Shown: positions 7,123-16,915 of the stretch, piece by piece
How the letters are laid out: each line of letters begins with the position of its first letter
Position numbering within the stretch: position 1 is the stretch's first letter
Assembly (NCBI GenBank): GCA_964540815.1
Contig: CAZIOH010000078.1
Location: forward strand, 1-31,918
Direction of reading: 5' to 3'
DNA length: 31,918 nt
Source: CAZIOH01 sp964540815
Lineage (GTDB): Bacteria; Myxococcota_A; Polyangia; Fen-1088
The notes under the pieces: model-generated
What the model was told of the DNA's origin: nothing
The model's database searches: none
What the model saw: the letters and a program-made list of their open reading frames with translations, nothing else
Position numbers and translations under genes: made by a program

Positions 7123-9390
7123 GTGAACGCCCAACGCCGGGTCCGGCCGCCGGCCGCTCGTCCAAGAGACGAGGTGCCCGAGGTGCCCGAGGCCGCGACG
7201 GTCGAGGAGGAGGACGCGACGCCCGCCGCGGAGTGTCCAGTCTCGGTGTTGCCCGGCGTCGGCCCCGCGACGGCCGCCCACCTGGCCGCGCACGGCCTCG
7301 GCACGGTGGCCGATCTCCTCGGGTTTTTGCCCCGGGGTTACGACGATCTGCGGGTCATCACGCCGCTCTCCACGGTTCCGCACTGCGCTGAGGGCCGTGT
7401 GCTGGTGGTGCGGGGGACGGTCGGGCAGGTCAGCGTGTTCCCCGGCCGGTTCCTGGCGGTCGAGCTCGAGCAGGACGGTCACCGCCTGATCGCCCGCTGG
7501 TTCCGGGTGCCGGGGGGCATGGGCCGGGCGTTCGTCAAGGGCACCGACGTGACGCTGGCGGGTCCCTTGCGCTTCGGACCGCGCGGCAAGCCCGAGCTCG
7601 TGCACCCCGCCAACCTCACCGCCGCGGCGGTGACGGGGCTCGGCGTGCGGCCACGCTACGGGGTGGTGCCGGGCGTGGGGGCGCGGGCGCTCGAGAAGCT
7701 GCTGGCGACCGCCGTCGCCCGGTTCGCCGACCGCGTCCCGGATGCGCTGCCGCCACCGATCTGCCGGCGCCTCGGCCTGCCATCCGCCGCCGAGGCGTTG
7801 CGGCAGCTGCACCGGCCCGACGGGGCGCGGCTCGACGCCGGGCAGCTCGCCGAGCTCGTCACCGGCCGCTCGGCGGCGCATCGCCGGCTCGCCCTCGAGG
7901 ATCTGCTCGTCATTCAGGTCGGCCTCGCCGGACGGCGTCTCGCCGCTCAGGCCGAGCCCGGGTGGGCCTGCGGCGCGGATGCCGCCGAGACCCGCGCGCG
8001 GATCGTGGCGACCTTGCCGTTCGCGCTGACCGGGGCCCAGGCGCGCGCCATCGCCGAGGTGCACGCCGAGCTCGCCCGCCCCGTGCCGATGCAGCGCCTG
8101 CTGGTGGGCGACGTGGGCAGCGGCAAGACGGCGGTGGCCTTTGCGGCCGCTGCCCAGGTCGCCCGGTCCGGGGGGCAGACGCTGCTCATGGCCCCGACCG
8201 AGGTCCTGGCCGAGCAGCACGTGCGCACCATGGGGCCCTGGGCGGAGGCGCTCGGCATCCGGCTGGCGTTGCTCACGGCGTCGACCCCACGGCCCCAGCG
8301 CGAGACCCTGTTGGCGCTGGCGCGGGCGGGCCGGGTCGGGATCCTGGTCGGGACGCAGGCGCTGCTCGGGGATCGCGTGGCCCTGCCCGCGCTGGGGCTC
8401 GCGATCGTCGACGAGCAGCACCGCTTCGGGGTGGCCCAGCGCGCCCAGCTTCGGGAGCGCGATCCCGCGGGGACGGGCGTCCTGCCCCACCTGCTCGTCA
8501 TGACCGCCACGCCCATCCCGCGCACGCTGGCGTTCACGCTGTACGGGGATCTCGAGCTCACCGTGCTGGACGAGATCCCACCGGGGCGCCAGCCGGTGAG
8601 GACCCGGATCCTTTTCGGCGAGGCGGGACGCCGGCAGAGCGAGGAGGCCTTGCGGGCCACCGTGGCGGCCGGACGGCGCGCGTTCGTGGTCTGTCCCGTG
8701 CGTGAGAGCTCGGCGCGCGAGGGCGCGGTCACGGCGATCTCGCGGCACGCCGAGCTGTCGCGGGTGCTCGGGTCGGGCGCGCGGGTCGGGCTGGCCCACG
8801 GCGCGCTCCCCGCCCGTGACAAGGAGGCGGTCCTGCGGGCCTTCGCGGCCGGCGCGCTCGACGTGCTGGTCGCCACGACGTTGATCGAGGTCGGGATCGA
8901 CGTCCCCGAGGCCAGCTTGATGGTCGTCGAGGAGGCCGAGCGCTTCGGGCTGGCTCAGCTGCACCAGCTCCGCGGCCGGGTGGGACGCGGGAAGGTGTCC
9001 TCGGAGTGTCTGCTGGTGACCGGAGTGGGAACGACCGACGCGAAGGCCACCGCGAGCCGGTCGACCTCCTCGGTCTCGGTTTCGGCGGCGGGGGGGGCCG
9101 TCGAGCGCCTGCGCGCGCTCGAGGCGTCCGCAGACGGGTTCGCCATCGCCGAGGCCGATCTCGCGCAGCGGGGGTGCGGCGAGCTCTTCGGGGAGCGACA
9201 GTCGGGGATGCCGCGCCTCCGCTTCGCCGACTTCGGTGAGCTCGGTCGGCTGCTCGGGGAGGCCCGTCGCGAGGCGGAGGCCATCCTCGCGGCGGATCCG
9301 ACCTTGTCGGCGGCTCCGCACCGCGGGCTGCGAGAGGCCATCGCGGCGCGCTGGGCGGGCGCCGCGGTCTACGCCGCGGAGGCTGGATGA
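7123..9390 (+). CDS. recG: ATP-dependent DNA helicase RecG
   Basis: RecG remodels stalled replication forks and branch-migrates Holliday junctions. The 755-residue protein shows the N-terminal wedge domain, with a helix-hairpin-helix-like segment VLPGVGPATAAHLAAHGL and the FLPRGYDD motif. The superfamily 2 helicase core has Walker A GDVGSGKT (329-336), motif II DEQH (430-433), motif III TATPIPRTLA and motif VI QLRGRVGRG. The GTG start is preceded by AGGAAG at suitable spacing. Between motif VI and the conserved C-terminal DGFAIAEADL segment there is a Ser/Thr/Ala/Gly-rich insertion of about 25 residues not usual in RecG. It includes a run of eight G bases, but the reading frame stays intact. 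The stop overlaps the next start as ATGA. Confidence 0.98.
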   Translation: MNAQRRVRPPAARPRDEVPEVPEAATVEEEDATPAAECPVSVLPGVGPATAAHLAAHGLGTVADLLGFLPRGYDDLRVITPLSTVPHCAEGRVLVVRGTVGQVSVFPGRFLAVELEQDGHRLIARWFRVPGGMGRAFVKGTDVTLAGPLRFGPRGKPELVHPANLTAAAVTGLGVRPRYGVVPGVGARALEKLLATAVARFADRVPDALPPPICRRLGLPSAAEALRQLHRPDGARLDAGQLAELVTGRSAAHRRLALEDLLVIQVGLAGRRLAAQAEPGWACGADAAETRARIVATLPFALTGAQARAIAEVHAELARPVPMQRLLVGDVGSGKTAVAFAAAAQVARSGGQTLLMAPTEVLAEQHVRTMGPWAEALGIRLALLTASTPRPQRETLLALARAGRVGILVGTQALLGDRVALPALGLAIVDEQHRFGVAQRAQLRERDPAGTGVLPHLLVMTATPIPRTLAFTLYGDLELTVLDEIPPGRQPVRTRILFGEAGRRQSEEALRATVAAGRRAFVVCPVRESSAREGAVTAISRHAELSRVLGSGARVGLAHGALPARDKEAVLRAFAAGALDVLVATTLIEVGIDVPEASLMVVEEAERFGLAQLHQLRGRVGRGKVSSECLLVTGVGTTDAKATASRSTSSVSVSAAGGAVERLRALEASADGFAIAEADLAQRGCGELFGERQSGMPRLRFADFGELGRLLGEARREAEAILAADPTLSAAPHRGLREAIAARWAGAAVYAAEAG

Positions 9391-12305
9391 CGGACGCGCG
9401 CCGAGGGGGCGAAGGCTCGCGCGCGCCCGCCGCACCGAGCCCGGGTGCGGGCGCGGGCGCGGGGGAGCTCCTTGGCTGGCCCCTGGCCGGGGTGCTGGCC
9501 GGTGTGGGGGTCGGCCTCGCCGACAGCGGGTGGGCCATCCTCCGCGGGATCGGTGGGCTCGGCCCGGCCAGGGCAGGGTGGCTGCTGGCGCTGGCCGGTG
9601 GCACCCTCGGATTGGCGGGCCTGGTCGCCGGGGCCGCGATCGCGGTCGGCGCCTGGCTGGTGCGGCGCGCAGGGCCCGAGGGAGGCAGAGGTCCCGCCGC
9701 GAGACTCTGGCTCGGGCCCGCCCTGGTGGCGGCGGCCTGCGCGCCGATCTTCGCCGTCGACGCCTTCGCCATGTTCCGCGGGCGCAAGGCGGCGGAGATC
9801 CCCGGCCACCGCGCGATCGCCGTGGGGCTCGCGCTGGTCGGGACGGCCGCGGTGCTCTGGGCAGCCCGATGGGCTGCGCGCGCCGGCTCGGGGAGCGGAG
9901 CTCGGTCGACCCGCGCGCGCCGGCTCGTGCTCGGGGTGGGCGGGTTGCTCTCGGCCGCGGTGGCCGAGCTCGCCAACCAGCTGGTCCTGCGGCGCCTCTA
10001 TCCGTGGTTCCACGCCACGCTGGCGCTCGCCACCGGGGTGGCGGCGCTGCTCGGCGTGCACGCGCTCATGGACCGGGCCGCGGCCGCGGGCCGAGCCGGA
10101 ACGGCCGCCGACGCGCGCCGGCGGTGGCGGGCGCTCGCCACCGGCCTGGCGGCGCTGGCGGTGAGCGGCGTGGCGGCGCTCGCGGTCGCGCGCGCCCGCA
10201 GCAGCCAGACCTTGCGGTTCGCCGTCACCGAGCGGACGGCCGCCACCGCCGAGCTGGTCCGCGCGCTGCCGAGCCGGATCTGGCGAGGGCCGCCGGCGGC
10301 GCGCGCCGGGGCGGCCGATGACCTCGAGGCCCGGTTGCCGCCGCTCCCGGAGGGACCGCGTCGCCCCGACGCCGACGTCCTCATCATCACGGTGGACGCC
10401 CTGCGCGCCGATCACGTCGGCGCCTATGGCTACACCCGCCACCCGACAACGCCCCACATCGACAAGCTGGCCGCGCAGGGCGTGCGCTTCGCGCGGGCCT
10501 ACGCGCAGGCGCCGCACACCTCGTTCTCGGTGGCCACCATGCTCACCGGCAAGTACTTCCCCACGCTGGCGCGCCTGGCCCCGGCGGAGGTGCACGATCC
10601 CATCGCCTCGGTGCTGCGTCAGTACAACTGGCGGACGGCGGTCTTCTATCCGCCGGCGGTGTTCTTCGTCGACGCCCAGAAGCTCAAACCCTACGCCGAC
10701 AGCCACTTCTCGTTCGAGTACGTCAAGTTCGAGTATCTGCCGGCCCCGAAGCGGGTGGACCAGATCATTCGCTACTTCGAGCTCGAGAAGCCCGAGAAGT
10801 CCTTCGTGTGGGTGCACTTCTTCGAGCCGCACGAGCCCTACGACGCCCACCCCGAGTTCCCCTTCGGCGGCGCCGACCTCGACCGCTACGACAGCGAGAT
10901 CGCCTACGCGGACGCCTCGATCGGTCGCCTGGTGGCCTACGTCCGCGACCGGCGGCCCGGCACCATCATCATCCTCGCCGCCGATCACGGCGAGGAGTTC
11001 GACGAGCACGGCGGGCGTTACCACGGCTCGTCGCTGTTCGAGGAGCAGGTGCACATCCCCCTCGTGGTGAGCGTGCCGGGCGTGAAGCCGAGGGTGATCG
11101 ACGCGCCGGTCGAGCTGATCGACGTCACCCCGACCTTGCTCAACCTGCTCGACATCCCCGTGCCGGCGCGCATGCGCGGAACCGATCTCGGGCCGTGGCT
11201 GGCGGATCCGCCGGCGCCCGAAGGGCGCCTGCCGCCCGCCTTCGCCGAGGTCGAGGACAAGAGGATGATCGCGCTCGGACACGAGAAGCTGATCTGCGAT
11301 CTCGGCTGGGGGTTCTGCGCCTACCACGATCTGTCGAGCGACCCTGGCGAGCGCAGGAACCTGGCCGACGAGCGCCCCGAGCGCGCGGCGGCGCTGCGCG
11401 CCCGCCTCGACGACTGGCTGGACAGCCACGTGCGGCTCGAGCCGGTGCTGGCCCGCGGGGCCGCCAACCCCAACGGCGAGCGCGTCCCGCGGGCCATCGA
11501 GCGCGGGCGCCTCGGCGATCTGCTGGCGGGGCCGGCGCTGGCCGAGCTCATGCTCTCCAAGGACGAGCCCCTGCCCGTGCGGCGCGAGGCGGCGCAGCTG
11601 CTGGTGACGTTGCCGGCGCGCGCCGAGACCGCGCAGGCGATCATGACCGCGGCGCGGGATCCCGACGCGACGGTGGCCGCGTGGGCGGCGGTCGGGGCCG
11701 TGCGCCTCGGGGACCGCGCCGCCATCGAGCGGGTCGAGCGGACGCTCGACGACCCGCAGCTGCCGATGGCGCTGCGCCTGCGCGGTGCCCTGTCGCTCGC
11801 CGCCCGGGGGGACGCCGCGGGTGTCCCGGTGCTCGGGCAGGCCCTCGGGAGCTGCAGCGACCAGGTGCTCACCTGCCGGCTGATCGTCTTGCAGCTCGGC
11901 AAGCTCAGGGATCGGCGGGCGGTGCCCGTGCTGCTCGAGCACCTCGGCGAGGTCCAGAACCGGCGCGAGATGGTGGATGCGCTCGGAGACATCGGCGATC
12001 CCCGGGCCATCGCGGCGCTCATCGACCGCCTGCGCCACGACGAGTACGTCCCGGTGCGGGCGCAGGCTGCGCGGGCTCTCGCCAAGATCTGGCTCGCGAC
12101 GAAGCCCCCGACGAAGCCCGGTGGCGCGAAACTCGGCGACCCGCCGGTCGCGAGCAGGGCTCGCCGCGCGAGCATCGGCGCGGACGACGCGGACGACACC
12201 ATCGTTCAGGCCCTCGCGCATGCCAGCGCCTCCGAAACCGAGGCCCTGGTGATCGCCGCTGCCCGCGAGTCCCTGGCCCGGATCCAGGCCGCCAAGCCGG
12301 ATTAG
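9387..12305 (+). CDS. Membrane alkaline-phosphatase-superfamily (sulfatase-like) enzyme with HEAT tail
   Basis: This 972-residue protein has roughly six or seven hydrophobic segments in residues 28-270, then a sulfatase-like catalytic domain (about 328-640) and a C-terminal HEAT-repeat region (about 700-968). Metal-ligand motifs are clear: TVDALRADHVGAYG with D337, and AADHGEE with D533 and H534, followed by a downstream histidine-bearing HGSSLFEEQVH. At the nucleophile position, where sulfatases have Cys or Ser in CxPSR, this protein has T378 in PHTSFSV, with the Pro and Arg also missing. A threonine there is typical of phosphoethanolamine and phosphoglycerol transferases, so a membrane phosphotransferase or phosphodiesterase is more likely than a sulfatase. 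The domain probably faces the periplasm. The start overlaps the recG stop (ATGA), but a functional link with RecG is not implied. Confidence 0.88.
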   Translation: MTDARRGGEGSRAPAAPSPGAGAGAGELLGWPLAGVLAGVGVGLADSGWAILRGIGGLGPARAGWLLALAGGTLGLAGLVAGAAIAVGAWLVRRAGPEGGRGPAARLWLGPALVAAACAPIFAVDAFAMFRGRKAAEIPGHRAIAVGLALVGTAAVLWAARWAARAGSGSGARSTRARRLVLGVGGLLSAAVAELANQLVLRRLYPWFHATLALATGVAALLGVHALMDRAAAAGRAGTAADARRRWRALATGLAALAVSGVAALAVARARSSQTLRFAVTERTAATAELVRALPSRIWRGPPAARAGAADDLEARLPPLPEGPRRPDADVLIITVDALRADHVGAYGYTRHPTTPHIDKLAAQGVRFARAYAQAPHTSFSVATMLTGKYFPTLARLAPAEVHDPIASVLRQYNWRTAVFYPPAVFFVDAQKLKPYADSHFSFEYVKFEYLPAPKRVDQIIRYFELEKPEKSFVWVHFFEPHEPYDAHPEFPFGGADLDRYDSEIAYADASIGRLVAYVRDRRPGTIIILAADHGEEFDEHGGRYHGSSLFEEQVHIPLVVSVPGVKPRVIDAPVELIDVTPTLLNLLDIPVPARMRGTDLGPWLADPPAPEGRLPPAFAEVEDKRMIALGHEKLICDLGWGFCAYHDLSSDPGERRNLADERPERAAALRARLDDWLDSHVRLEPVLARGAANPNGERVPRAIERGRLGDLLAGPALAELMLSKDEPLPVRREAAQLLVTLPARAETAQAIMTAARDPDATVAAWAAVGAVRLGDRAAIERVERTLDDPQLPMALRLRGALSLAARGDAAGVPVLGQALGSCSDQVLTCRLIVLQLGKLRDRRAVPVLLEHLGEVQNRREMVDALGDIGDPRAIAALIDRLRHDEYVPVRAQAARALAKIWLATKPPTKPGGAKLGDPPVASRARRASIGADDADDTIVQALAHASASETEALVIAAARESLARIQAAKPD

Positions 12306-12366
12306 GCCCGAGGCGCGAGGCCCGAGGCCCGGTGCCCGATGTCCACTTGACTCGAACCGTGGGCTG

Positions 12367-13608
12367 GTGGAGATTCGCGCCGCCTTGTTGATTGTCCAGA
12401 AGTACGGGGGAACCTCGGTCGGCACCATCGATCGCATCCGCAACGTGGCGCGGCGCGCGCTCGCCACCCAGCGCAAGGGGCACGACGTGGTGGTCGTGGT
12501 CTCGGCCATGTCGGGCGAGACCAACCGGCTGCTCGGCCTCGCCCAGCAGCTCGCGCCCATCCCCGACGAGCGGGAGCTCGACGTGGTGGCCTCGACCGGG
12601 GAGCAGGTGACGTGCGGCCTGATGGCGCTGGCCATCCAGACCGAGGGGGGGCAGTCCACCTCGCTGCTCGGCCACCAGGTGCGCATCCTGACCGACAGCG
12701 CCTTCGCCCGCGCCCGCATCCAGGGCATCGACGATCAGCCCATCCGCCGCGCGCTCGGCGCCGGCAAGATCGTGGTCATCGCTGGTTTCCAGGGCGTCGA
12801 CAAGGACGGGAACATCACCACCCTCGGGCGCGGCGGCTCGGACACCTCCGCGGTGGCGGTGGCGGCGGCCCTCAAGGCGGACTCCTGCGAGATCTACACC
12901 GACGTCGACGGGGTCTACACCGCCGACCCCAACGTGGTCCGCACCGCACGCAAGATCGACCGCATCAGCTACGAGGAGATGCTGGAGCTGGCCTCGCTCG
13001 GGGCCAAGGTCCTGCAGATCCGGTCGGTCGAGTTCGGGATGAAGTTCCAGGTTCCAATCCACGTGCGCTCGAGCTTCAACGACAACGAAGGGACATGGGT
13101 CGTGCCTGAGGAGAAAGCCATGGAATCCGTACTGGTTGCCGGAGTGACCGCCACGCGCGACGAGGCCAAGATCACCCTGTCGGGCGTGGCCGATCTGCCG
13201 GGGCTGCAGGCCAAGGTGTTCCGGCCGCTCGCCACCGCGGGGATCGTGGTCGACGTCATCGTGCAGGCCCACGTGCAAAACGGGCGCACCAACCTGACCT
13301 TCACCCTGCCGGCGAGCGATCTCGCCCGCGCCAAGGAGATCCTGGTCAAGCAGTGCGCCGAGGTCTGCGCGGCCGACGACATCCGCACCGAGCAGAACCT
13401 CTCCAAGGTGTCGGTGGTCGGGGTCGGTATGCGCTCGCACGCGGGGGTGGCGCTGAAGATGTTCGAGATCCTGGCCCACGAGAACATCCACGTGCACCTC
13501 ATCTCCACCTCCGAGATCAAGATCTCGTGCGTGATCGAGGCCAAGTACGCCGAGCTGGCGGTGCGCTCGCTCCACGACGGCTTCGGCTTGTCCGGGACGC
13601 CGGCTTGA
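12367..13608 (+). CDS. lysC: Aspartate kinase
   Basis: It phosphorylates aspartate in the first step of lysine, threonine, methionine and diaminopimelate synthesis. The 413-residue length fits the monofunctional LysC class. Visible features are the N-terminal KYGGTSVG, the ASTGEQVT segment, the GRGGSDTSAVA loop and the TDVDGVYTADPN motif of the kinase domain. Two C-terminal ACT domains follow, beginning near VAGVTATRDEAKITL and VSVVGVGMRSHAGV, which mediate feedback inhibition. The family usually begins just before the LIVQKYGG strand, so a TTG at 12385 or 12388 may be the true start instead of the GTG at 12367. A weak TTGACT (12347) and GAGATT (12370) pair would place the transcript start about three bases before that TTG. 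Confidence 0.97.
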   Translation: MEIRAALLIVQKYGGTSVGTIDRIRNVARRALATQRKGHDVVVVVSAMSGETNRLLGLAQQLAPIPDERELDVVASTGEQVTCGLMALAIQTEGGQSTSLLGHQVRILTDSAFARARIQGIDDQPIRRALGAGKIVVIAGFQGVDKDGNITTLGRGGSDTSAVAVAAALKADSCEIYTDVDGVYTADPNVVRTARKIDRISYEEMLELASLGAKVLQIRSVEFGMKFQVPIHVRSSFNDNEGTWVVPEEKAMESVLVAGVTATRDEAKITLSGVADLPGLQAKVFRPLATAGIVVDVIVQAHVQNGRTNLTFTLPASDLARAKEILVKQCAEVCAADDIRTEQNLSKVSVVGVGMRSHAGVALKMFEILAHENIHVHLISTSEIKISCVIEAKYAELAVRSLHDGFGLSGTPA

Positions 13609-13631
13609 GGCGAGCCGTCAAGTCCCGTGGT

Positions 13632-13684
13632 TCGTGATCGCGATCGTTGCGGCAGGATGCTCACGGTGCTGGCCACGATCACGA
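13632..13684. terminator. Possible bidirectional terminator between convergent genes
   Basis: TCGTGATCG at 13632-13640 is the exact reverse complement of CGATCACGA at 13676-13684, giving a 9-bp stem with a 35-base loop. It lies between the ends of lysC (plus) and the Asp-rich lipoprotein gene (minus). There is no T-run, so classical Rho-independent termination is not assured. Confidence 0.35.
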
Positions 13685-13733
13685 TCAGATCAGATCGCTT
13701 GCGATGGTACCGGCGCCTGTTGATGGTCGGCGC

Positions 13734-14513
13734 CTACTTCGCCGGGGGGGCGGTGGGCGCCGGCGGCGGGGCGGGGGGCGCGGCCGCCGGCGGGGCGGAC
13801 TTGGCGTTGGCCTGCAGCTGGGCGGCGCTGGTGGCGTCGGCGGCCTCGTCGGCCCCCTCCGGCGAGCGATCCCACTTGTCGACCCGACCCGAGCCGGAGG
13901 TGTCGTACCCGATGCGATCGAGCTTGCCGGCCTCGTAGTACTCCCACTGGTCGACCTTGCCGTTGAAGTCGGAGTCGCGCTCGATGCGCACCAGCCGGTC
14001 GTCCTCGTAGATCTTCCAGACGTCGGGCTGGTTGTCGTAGTTGGTGTCCAGCTCCTCGCGGACCTTGCGACCCCCCACGTAGTAGGTGGTGAGGTCGACC
14101 CGTCCGTCGAAATCGAGGTCCACCTCGTCCAGGTTCGGCTGCTGCCCACTGTCGTCGTAGTAGTAGGTGATGTCGACCTTGCCGTCGTGGTTCAGATCGA
14201 CCTGGCGGCAGGTCAGGACCTGGGTACCCTGTGCGTTGGTCACGAAGTACTTCCAGACGTCGGGCTTCTTGTCGAGGTTGGTGTCCGCCTCGATCACCTG
14301 CTTGCCATCGGACTTGCAACGCGTGCGGTCGACCGGGGGCGCCGGCGTCACGTTTCCCCCCGCCGCCGCCTGCGTGACGGGCACCGGCTTGGGGGTGCTC
14401 GAGCACCCCAGGGCGCACGCCGCGCCGAGAACGGAGACCGCGGTCAACACCTGCCGGCTGGCGGCGCGGCGCGTCCGGGGGAAAAACGCTTGTCGGCCCG
14501 ACACTTGAGTCAT
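13734..14513 (-). CDS. Lipoprotein with six Asp-rich calcium-loop-like repeats
   Basis: The 259-residue protein starts at the ATG at 14513, chosen because the basic n-region and hydrophobic core that follow end in ALGC (C37), a lipoprotein signal. Six repeats begin at D77, D106, D132, D156, D180 and D204, the last three spacings being exactly 24 residues. Each follows D-x-(N/D)-x-(D/N/G)-x-x-x-D, usually followed by an aromatic pair such as VWKYF or ITYYY. This resembles EF-hand-like or dockerin-like calcium loops and also toxin-type beta-hairpin repeats. The tail (232-259) is almost only Ala and Pro. The protein probably folds as a calcium-bound repeat domain on a membrane surface. No enzyme motif is seen. 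It lies convergent with lysC and divergent from the small RHH gene. Confidence 0.8.
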   Translation of the reverse strand: MTQVSGRQAFFPRTRRAASRQVLTAVSVLGAACALGCSSTPKPVPVTQAAAGGNVTPAPPVDRTRCKSDGKQVIEADTNLDKKPDVWKYFVTNAQGTQVLTCRQVDLNHDGKVDITYYYDDSGQQPNLDEVDLDFDGRVDLTTYYVGGRKVREELDTNYDNQPDVWKIYEDDRLVRIERDSDFNGKVDQWEYYEAGKLDRIGYDTSGSGRVDKWDRSPEGADEAADATSAAQLQANAKSAPPAAAPPAPPPAPTAPPAK

Positions 14514-14620
14514 GATGGCTTCATAAAGTAGGCGGAAAGGCCGCGTCTCGCAAGTTGCGTCGGCGGGTCCCGCTGCTGGTCGCCGTCGGCAGGTCGGCAA
14601 GTCGGGTGGTTCCGTTGGCT

Positions 14621-14651
14621 TTGACACTCGACATATGGCCATGCATTGTCA
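14621..14651 (+). promoter_or_regulatory. Promoter and possible operator of the small RHH gene
   Basis: TTGACA at 14621-14626 is a perfect -35 box. With a 17-base spacer the -10 would be CATTGT (14644-14649), only three of six matches. The predicted transcript start then falls at about 14656, one base before the ATG at 14657, so the mRNA would be leaderless. The interval is symmetric: TGACA (14622-14626) and TGTCA (14647-14651) are inverted, and ATGGCCAT (14635-14642) is a perfect palindrome between them. Such symmetry over a promoter fits autorepression by the ribbon-helix-helix protein encoded next, which is an inference. Confidence 0.45.
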
Positions 14652-14656
14652 CGAAC

Positions 14657-14842
14657 ATGGCCCGGAAGAAGATCTCCACGACCATCTACATCACGCCCGA
14701 GCAGAACGAACGGCTGAAGCAGCTCCACGACAAGACCAAGGTCCCCGTCGCCGAGTTCATCCGCCAGGGGATCGACCTCGTTCTCGAGCGGGAGAAGCGC
14801 AACTTGCCCGGGCAGTTGACGTTCGATGTCGAGCCGCGCTGA
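14657..14842 (+). CDS. Small ribbon-helix-helix (CopG/Arc-type) regulator
   Basis: The 61-residue protein is almost entirely one ribbon-helix-helix unit: strand KKISTTIYITPEQ (residues 4-16), helix A NERLKQLHDKTKV, turn VPVAEF, and helix B IRQGIDLVLEREKR. Such proteins dimerise through the strand and bind palindromic DNA. The ATG at 14657 is chosen because the RHH strand follows at once; the frame is open further upstream but that part has no similarity to the fold. No toxin or antitoxin partner is adjacent, so a stand-alone transcriptional regulator is more likely than an antitoxin. The final codons (DVEPR and stop) form the first unit of a 31-bp tandem repeat that runs into the assembly gap. 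Confidence 0.88.
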   Translation: MARKKISTTIYITPEQNERLKQLHDKTKVPVAEFIRQGIDLVLEREKRNLPGQLTFDVEPR

Positions 14843-15048
14843 CCGCGCCGCCTGCGATGTCNNNNNNNNNNNNNNNNNNNNNNNNNNNNNNNNNNNNNNN
14901 NNNNNNNNNNNNNNNNNNNNNNNNNNNNNNNNNNNNNNNNNNNNNNNNNNNNNNNNNNNNNCCCGGGCAGTTGACGTTCGATGTCGAGCCGCGCTGACCG
15001 CGCCGCCTGCGATGTCGAGCCGCGCTGAACCGCGCGGGTCCGATGTCG
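14824..15048. repeat. 31-bp tandem repeat interrupted by an assembly gap
   Basis: Units beginning CGATGTCGAGCCGCGCTGA occur at 14824, 14979 and 15010, with a degenerate unit (CGATGTCG) at 15041. After the gap the period is exactly 31 bp. If the two 55-bp flanks of the gap are merged, the visible array is about 2.3 units and begins inside the last codons of the small RHH gene. The true copy number is unknown, because a tandem repeat is a natural cause of the assembly break here. Confidence 0.7.
14862..14961. other. 100-N assembly gap flanked by identical 55-bp ends
   Basis: Bases 14807-14861 are identical to 14962-15016. The gap is the standard 100 Ns, and 55 is a common de Bruijn k-mer length, so two contigs that overlap by one k-mer were probably joined with placeholder Ns. 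Real sequence length here is uncertain. Confidence 0.9.
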
Positions 15049-15112
15049 TCCGGTTCCTCCGACGGGCTCCGAGGCGGGCTGCTATGCTCCGCGCCCCGCC
15101 CGGCCGCCCACC

Positions 15113-16914
<1,802 letters not shown>

Positions 16915-16915
<1 letters not shown>

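Noticed and set aside
9090..9097. Frameshift in recG at an eight-G run
   Set aside because: The same frame continues into the conserved C-terminal RecG motifs, so the frame is intact.
7045..9435. 796-codon minus-strand frame opposite recG
   Set aside because: It is antisense to a certain recG gene and rich in Arg, Gly and His without motifs.
9369..12728. 1119-codon minus-strand open frame opposite the sulfatase-like gene
   Set aside because: It is antisense to a protein with clear catalytic and HEAT motifs, and its translation is low complexity with no recognisable domain.
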